A DNA stretch of 7,716 bases from Planctomycetota bacterium. GTDB taxonomy: Bacteria > Planctomycetota > Planctomycetia > Pirellulales > Thermoguttaceae. The stretch is from assembly GCA_025356915.1 (NCBI GenBank), contig JANXQG010000386.1, positions 1-7,716 of the forward strand, given 5' to 3'. A program made the translations under genes and the position numbers. Shown piece after piece: positions 4,998 through 7,716 of this stretch (positions are counted from its first letter, which is position 1; every line of letters starts with the position of its first letter). The notes beneath the pieces were generated by a model. That model was not told the origin of the DNA. It saw only the letters and a program-made list of their open reading frames with translations, and ran no database searches.

Positions 4998-6167
4998 CTA
5001 CTTTGCGGGGCGGCAATAGGAAAGCGTCAACAGCACGTAGCCCGTTACCAGATTCGGGTCGCCTTCCAGCCAGCGGCTCTTGGAATTGGTCCAAGAGCCG
5101 TTGGCTTGCTGCCTGGAGGCCAGTTCTGCTATAAGCTCTTTCCGCCAGTTGTGCTTCACGCCTTTGGCATCTTCCAGGGTATCGCTGCCGAAGGCGGACA
5201 GGGCCTTGGCGAATACATGATAATAGTAGTAAAGACCATCCGGCCCGATGCCCGGGTTGGTCTTCAGGTCGTAGTTCTCCTTGATCCATTTCGTGGCCGC
5301 CTTAACGCGCGGATCATCAGCCTTCACGCCACAATAGATCATGCTCTTCAGGCCGGAGTAGGTCATTGATGCGTAGCTTCGCAGACCGCCGTTGGGTAGT
5401 TTGCCAGCCTCGCTCTCACCGTCATTCGCCGGCGTGTAGTAGAAACCGCCGTCAGGATTCTTGGCCGCAACCGGCGTCGTGTTATGTTCGCTTTCCAAGT
5501 TCTGGCAGCGAGAAACAAAGACCAATGCCTTCTTCATGGCTTCATCATCCGGACCGTTGCCGGCTTCCTTCAAGGCATCGACCATGAAGGCCGTGTTCGA
5601 CAGGTCCGGCCGCTTGTGACGGCCATAGCCGGCACCGCCGTAGAACGGATCGGATTTGTCGATCTTCTTCGTCTTGTCGTTCTCGTTCGGATCCTCGGTC
5701 CACTGGGTTGCCTTGAGATACTTTTCCGCATTGCGAATGATCTTCTCATAACGCTTGTCGGCGTTGGCCTCGAGAAAACAGGTCAAGCCGATGCACGTCT
5801 CGTAGTTCTTGTAGCCAAGCTTTGGGCTATAGATGCCGCCGTCGGCCTGGACCGAGCTTTCCAGAAGCTTCAGGCTGCGAGCCACCAGCGGGTCGTCCGG
5901 CGAGCGGCCGTTCCGCAGCAGTCCGGTGGTCACCAGGGCTGTCACGCCAATGCCCGCCTGGGGTGTGAACTCGCCATCGGGAGACTGGTTTTTGGTCAGA
6001 TACTCAATCGCCTTGGTCACCAGGGCGTCGATCTTAGGATCGGCCACAACGGCTGCGCCCAGGTTGTCCAAGTAGAGCAGTCCGGTCGCTGAAATGGTCG
6101 TAACGGCGGTCGCCATGGCAAGAAAGCGGCGACGAGAGACGGAATGTTGTGCGGTTCTAGTGTTCAT
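4998..6167 (-). CDS. Tat-exported squalene/prenyltransferase-repeat protein, (alpha/alpha)6 toroid
   Basis: The 389-residue product starts at the ATG at 6167 (reverse strand), with GGAG 10 bases upstream. An in-frame GTG at 6221 would add 18 residues and bury the Tat signal, so it is not preferred. The N-terminus carries a twin-arginine motif, SRRRFLA (residues 11-17), then a hydrophobic stretch (18-42). Six helical-hairpin repeats follow, at about 43-85, 92-134, 138-202, 208-280, 285-326 and 342-386. They contain repeated DG(G/E)-aromatic turns: DGEF (64-67), DGGIY (109-113), DGGFYY (239-244), DGLYY (310-314) and NGSW (356-359). This is the prenyltransferase and squalene oxidase repeat fold. 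The catalytic DxDD of class II terpene cyclases is absent; the corresponding place reads PDLSNTA (187-193), so cyclase activity is unlikely. Such exported proteins seem common in planctomycetes with unknown function. It is convergent with the cytochrome operon and divergent from the gene at 6514. Confidence 0.85.
   Translation of the reverse strand: MNTRTAQHSVSRRRFLAMATAVTTISATGLLYLDNLGAAVVADPKIDALVTKAIEYLTKNQSPDGEFTPQAGIGVTALVTTGLLRNGRSPDDPLVARSLKLLESSVQADGGIYSPKLGYKNYETCIGLTCFLEANADKRYEKIIRNAEKYLKATQWTEDPNENDKTKKIDKSDPFYGGAGYGRHKRPDLSNTAFMVDALKEAGNGPDDEAMKKALVFVSRCQNLESEHNTTPVAAKNPDGGFYYTPANDGESEAGKLPNGGLRSYASMTYSGLKSMIYCGVKADDPRVKAATKWIKENYDLKTNPGIGPDGLYYYYHVFAKALSAFGSDTLEDAKGVKHNWRKELIAELASRQQANGSWTNSKSRWLEGDPNLVTGYVLLTLSYCRPAK
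5074..5100. repeat. Perfect 11-bp stem-loop inside the squalene-repeat gene
   Basis: CGGCTCTTGGA (5074-5084) and TCCAAGAGCCG (5090-5100) are exact reverse complements separated by 5 bases. They lie within the coding sequence for residues around NGSWTNSKSR (356-365), near the 3' end of the - strand gene. The reading frame passes through uninterrupted. It may be a coincidence of codon choice or an RNA structure in the 3' part of the message. Confidence 0.6.
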
Positions 6168-6274
6168 TATGGGAGGACTCCAAGAAAAACGGGATAGGAA
6201 GGATGCGGGGAACAGATACACTGCATTCTACGTTCCAGAGCAGAACAAGAGGCAAAAAAATGCATTATTCCTAT

Positions 6275-6301
6275 ACTATAGCATGATTTCCGACGATTCA
6301 A
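6275..6301 (-). promoter_or_regulatory. Candidate promoter for the squalene-repeat gene
   Basis: On the - strand, TTGAAT (6301-6296) and TATAGT (6280-6275) are separated by 15 bases and lie about 110 bases upstream of the ATG at 6167. The -10 matches 5 of 6 consensus positions and the -35 matches 4 of 6. The spacing is shorter than ideal, so this is tentative. Confidence 0.4.
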
Positions 6302-6322
6302 GTTCTTTCCAAGACGTTCAGG

Positions 6323-6349
6323 TGTCGAAAGGATCGACAACCGTGTCGA
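6323..6349. promoter_or_regulatory. Three phased TGTCGA half-sites, candidate operator
   Basis: TGTCGA occurs at 6323-6328, inverted (TCGACA) at 6334-6339, and direct again at 6344-6349. The two direct copies extend to the 9-mer GTGTCGAAA and are exactly 21 bases apart, about two helical turns. The first two copies form a dyad with a 5-base centre. The cluster sits between the divergent promoter candidates, 22 bases from the - strand -35 and about 50 bases from the + strand -35, as expected for a regulator of one or both genes. The regulator is unknown. Confidence 0.45.
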
Positions 6350-6399
6350 AAAGACCGGCATCGCGGAGGTTTTGTTAAACTTCCTGACTGTTTGGGGGA

Positions 6400-6428
6400 T
6401 TGACGAGCTGGAATTCGCCGATTAAAAT
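6400..6428 (+). promoter_or_regulatory. Sigma70-type promoter for the TIM-barrel gene
   Basis: TTGACG (6400-6405) and TAAAAT (6423-6428) each match 5 of 6 consensus positions and are separated by the optimal 17 bases. Transcription would begin near 6435, giving a leader of about 50-80 bases before the start codon. Confidence 0.65.
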
Positions 6429-6452
6429 CAGGAGCGTCGGCCTGCTGTAGGT

Positions 6453-6491
6453 GGGTTCCTGCATGTAGGGCGAGGGTAAGAACCCTATGCA
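6453..6491 (+). promoter_or_regulatory. Leader with two competing hairpins over the upstream ATG
   Basis: TGCAT plus AGGG (6460-6464 and 6467-6470, 2-base bulge) can pair with CCCTATGCA (6483-6491), placing the ATG at 6487 inside the stem and a GAGGG (6472-6476) in the loop. Alternatively GGGTTC (6453-6458) pairs with GAACCC (6480-6485). The two structures share bases and exclude each other. Function is speculative; the structure also weakens the case for translation from 6487. Confidence 0.3.
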
Positions 6492-6503
6492 CAATCACGA
6501 GAC

Positions 6504-6510
6504 GAGGAAG
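6504..6510 (+). promoter_or_regulatory. Ribosome binding site favouring the ATG at 6514
   Basis: GAGGAAG ends 3 bases before the ATG at 6514, with the GAGGA core 5 bases away. The competing ATG at 6487 has a GAGGG 10 bases upstream, which is less well spaced and may be held in a hairpin. Confidence 0.55.
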
Positions 6511-6513
6511 CCC

Positions 6514-7485
6514 ATGTCCGAAGAAATGGATCGCCGCACGTTTGTCACAGGATCACTTCTTTCCTCCGCCGGCATTGCGATCGCGGGGGCATCGCATGGA
6601 GCGGACGGTTCGCAAGCGGCCACCCCGCCAGTGCCGCAGGCTGGTTTGCCCCGAGGCAAGATCGGAAAGCTCGAAATCAGCCGCCTGATTCTCGGCGGCA
6701 ACCTGCTGACGCATTTCACGCACAGCCGGGACTTGCGATACGTCTACAATCTTGCCGCGCGCTACAACACGGACGAGAAGATCCTGGAGACGCTCGCGAC
6801 CGCCGAGTCGCATGGTGTCAATGCCGTGACCATGCACAATCCGCCGCATCCGATGTCGCTCTTGCGTCGCTACCGCAAGGAGCGGGGCGGCAAGATCCAG
6901 TGGATCATCTGCCCAACGGCGGCGGTGGAGCCGGGCCTAGCCCAGTACCGCCAACACGTTGAGGAGTTGATCAAGGACGGCTGTGAAGCGATTTATCTGT
7001 GGGGTGTTCATGCGGACTCGTTGGTGGCGCAGGGAAAAATCGACCTGGTTGCGGAGGCGGTCGAGTTGCCGAAAAAATATGGCGTGCCATCGGGGGTGGG
7101 CGGCCACGCGCTGGAGGTTGTCCAGGCCTGTGAGCGGCACGGCGTAAAAGCCGACTTCTATATTAAGACGTTCCACAACCACAGCTACCCGACGGCGCCC
7201 AAGCCCGAGCAGATCAAAGGGCCGTTGAACGAATATCCCGGTTACTGGTGCTCCAATCCGCAAGAGACGGCGGATTTTATGAAGGGCGTTCAGAAACCGT
7301 GGATTGCCTTCAAGACGATGGCGGCGGGCGCGATTCCGCCCCGGCAAGCCTTCCGCCGTGCCTTTGGGAGCGGTGCTGACTTCGTGCTGGCCGGCATGTT
7401 CGACTTCGAGATTGCCGAAGACTCACAAATCGCCCAAGAGGCAGTGGCCACCCATCGCAACCGCGAGCGGCCCTGGCGGGCTTGA
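6514..7485 (+). CDS. Tat-exported TIM-barrel protein, aldo/keto reductase-like
   Basis: The 323-residue product from the ATG at 6514 begins with a Tat signal (DRRTFVTGS, residues 6-14; hydrophobic 15-26), a Pro/Ala linker, then a full eight-strand barrel pattern. Strands are at about ISRLILGGN (55-63), NAVTMH (103-108), IQWIICP (128-134), AIYLWG (159-164), PSGVGGH (192-198), DFYIKTFH (214-221), PWIAFKTM (262-269) and FVLAGMFDF (290-298). The opening GKIGKLEISRLILGG resembles the start of aldo/keto reductases. However, the family's catalytic Asp-x-Ala-x-x-x-Tyr segment after strand 2 is replaced by HNPPHP, and no Lys ends strand 3; H166 after strand 4 may match the family His. A normal NADPH-dependent reductase is therefore doubtful. 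Related proteins appear often in planctomycetes as oxidoreductase-like or hypothetical. An alternative start at 6487 adds nine residues. A good promoter lies at 6400-6428, and the gene at 7534 follows after 48 bases. Confidence 0.8.
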   Translation: MSEEMDRRTFVTGSLLSSAGIAIAGASHGADGSQAATPPVPQAGLPRGKIGKLEISRLILGGNLLTHFTHSRDLRYVYNLAARYNTDEKILETLATAESHGVNAVTMHNPPHPMSLLRRYRKERGGKIQWIICPTAAVEPGLAQYRQHVEELIKDGCEAIYLWGVHADSLVAQGKIDLVAEAVELPKKYGVPSGVGGHALEVVQACERHGVKADFYIKTFHNHSYPTAPKPEQIKGPLNEYPGYWCSNPQETADFMKGVQKPWIAFKTMAAGAIPPRQAFRRAFGSGADFVLAGMFDFEIAEDSQIAQEAVATHRNRERPWRA

Positions 7486-7533
7486 AGCCAAAAGCCAAGC
7501 AAAAGCAATCGATAACTCTGAAAGGGTCTTTTC

Positions 7534-7716
7534 ATGTCTCCGAAGAATTCTTGGCTGCGTGTCGTGAAGCAGATGATTTTTGCATTGGCCGCGGCCCTCG
7601 CATTTCGGGCTGGCACGGTAAAAGCCGACGAGTACACTTGGTCCGGCGGCACTGCGGGGACATGGAATATCTCGAATGCGAATTGGTCCGTTACCTCGGG
7701 GACTCTCTGGGATGAC
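7534..7716 (+). CDS. Secreted protein, N-terminal fragment (3' end outside window)
   Basis: The ATG at 7534 opens a frame that runs off the right edge, giving the first 61 residues. AAAGGG (7521-7526) is a modest ribosome site 7 bases upstream. The N-terminus has basic residues (K4, R9, K12), a hydrophobic core IFALAAALAF and a probable signal peptidase site after VKA (residue 31). The mature part begins DEYTWSGGTAGTWNISNANW. This W-x-G-G...G-x-W...A-N-W pattern is typical of the first repeat in large secreted proteins with autotransporter-associated beta-strand repeats, often PEP-CTERM proteins in planctomycetes. The C-terminus needed to prove this is missing. The overlapping frame from a TTG at 7482 to 7715 lacks these features and is not favoured. 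The gene could be co-transcribed with the TIM-barrel gene, 48 bases upstream. Confidence 0.7.
   Translation, partial: MSPKNSWLRVVKQMIFALAAALAFRAGTVKADEYTWSGGTAGTWNISNANWSVTSGTLWDD

Noticed and set aside
4779..5369. 196-codon + strand frame after the porin
   Set aside because: It begins in the terminator hairpin and runs antisense through the 3' end of the squalene-repeat gene.
5484..6092. 202-codon + strand frame opposite the squalene-repeat gene
   Set aside because: The - strand frame has a Tat signal and six clear repeats; this frame has only hydrophobic low-information sequence created by the opposite strand.
6168..6221. Upstream GTG start for the squalene-repeat protein at 6221
   Set aside because: It would place 18 residues including a hydrophobic run before the Tat motif; the ATG at 6167 gives a normal Tat signal with GGAG upstream.
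7482..7715. TTG-started + strand frame overlapping the stop of the TIM-barrel gene
   Set aside because: It competes with the frame at 7534, which has a ribosome site, a clean signal peptide and a typical secreted-protein start.

Overview
The window looks like chromosomal DNA of a moderately GC-rich planctomycete, probably of the Pirellulales type. This is inferred from gene content: Tat-tagged squalene-repeat and aldo/keto-like TIM-barrel proteins, a short conserved C-terminus at the left edge of a kind I associate with planctomycetes, and a secreted protein with a beta-repeat start at the right edge. No rRNA or phylogenetic marker is present, so the assignment rests on family knowledge only.

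Layout, left to right. (1) 1-291: the 3' end of an unidentified + strand gene. (2) 292-805: a long non-coding stretch with a palindrome-rich, interspersed-repeat-like segment (about 338-510), then an AT-rich segment and an unexplained leader. (3) 806-2359 and 2427-4757: a two-gene + strand operon encoding a 14-heme c-type cytochrome of the MtrA/DmsE family and an MtrB/PioB-type outer-membrane beta-barrel with the characteristic N-terminal CxxC. A 13-bp perfect hairpin terminator follows. (4) 4998-6167, - strand: a Tat-exported protein with six squalene/prenyltransferase-type alpha-alpha repeats, convergent with the operon. (5) 6168-6513: a divergent intergenic region with promoter candidates on both strands and three phased TGTCGA half-sites. 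(6) 6514-7485, + strand: a Tat-exported TIM-barrel protein distantly like aldo/keto reductases. (7) 7534 to the right edge: the N-terminus of a secreted protein cut by the window.

The biologically central part is the cytochrome-porin pair. MtrA/MtrB-type proteins form a sheathed heme wire through the outer membrane that moves electrons between the periplasm and extracellular donors or acceptors, such as Fe(II)/Fe(III) and Mn minerals. Here the cytochrome carries four more heme sites than the ten of canonical MtrA. They sit in a block between the N-terminal four and the C-terminal six, and the barrel has an unusual number of cysteines at putative strand ends. No surface decaheme (MtrC/OmcA-like), inner-membrane quinol oxidase (CymA-like) or cytochrome maturation gene is in the window. 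The direction of electron flow and the substrate therefore cannot be read from it. The genes to the right seem functionally unrelated to the conduit, apart from being exported proteins.
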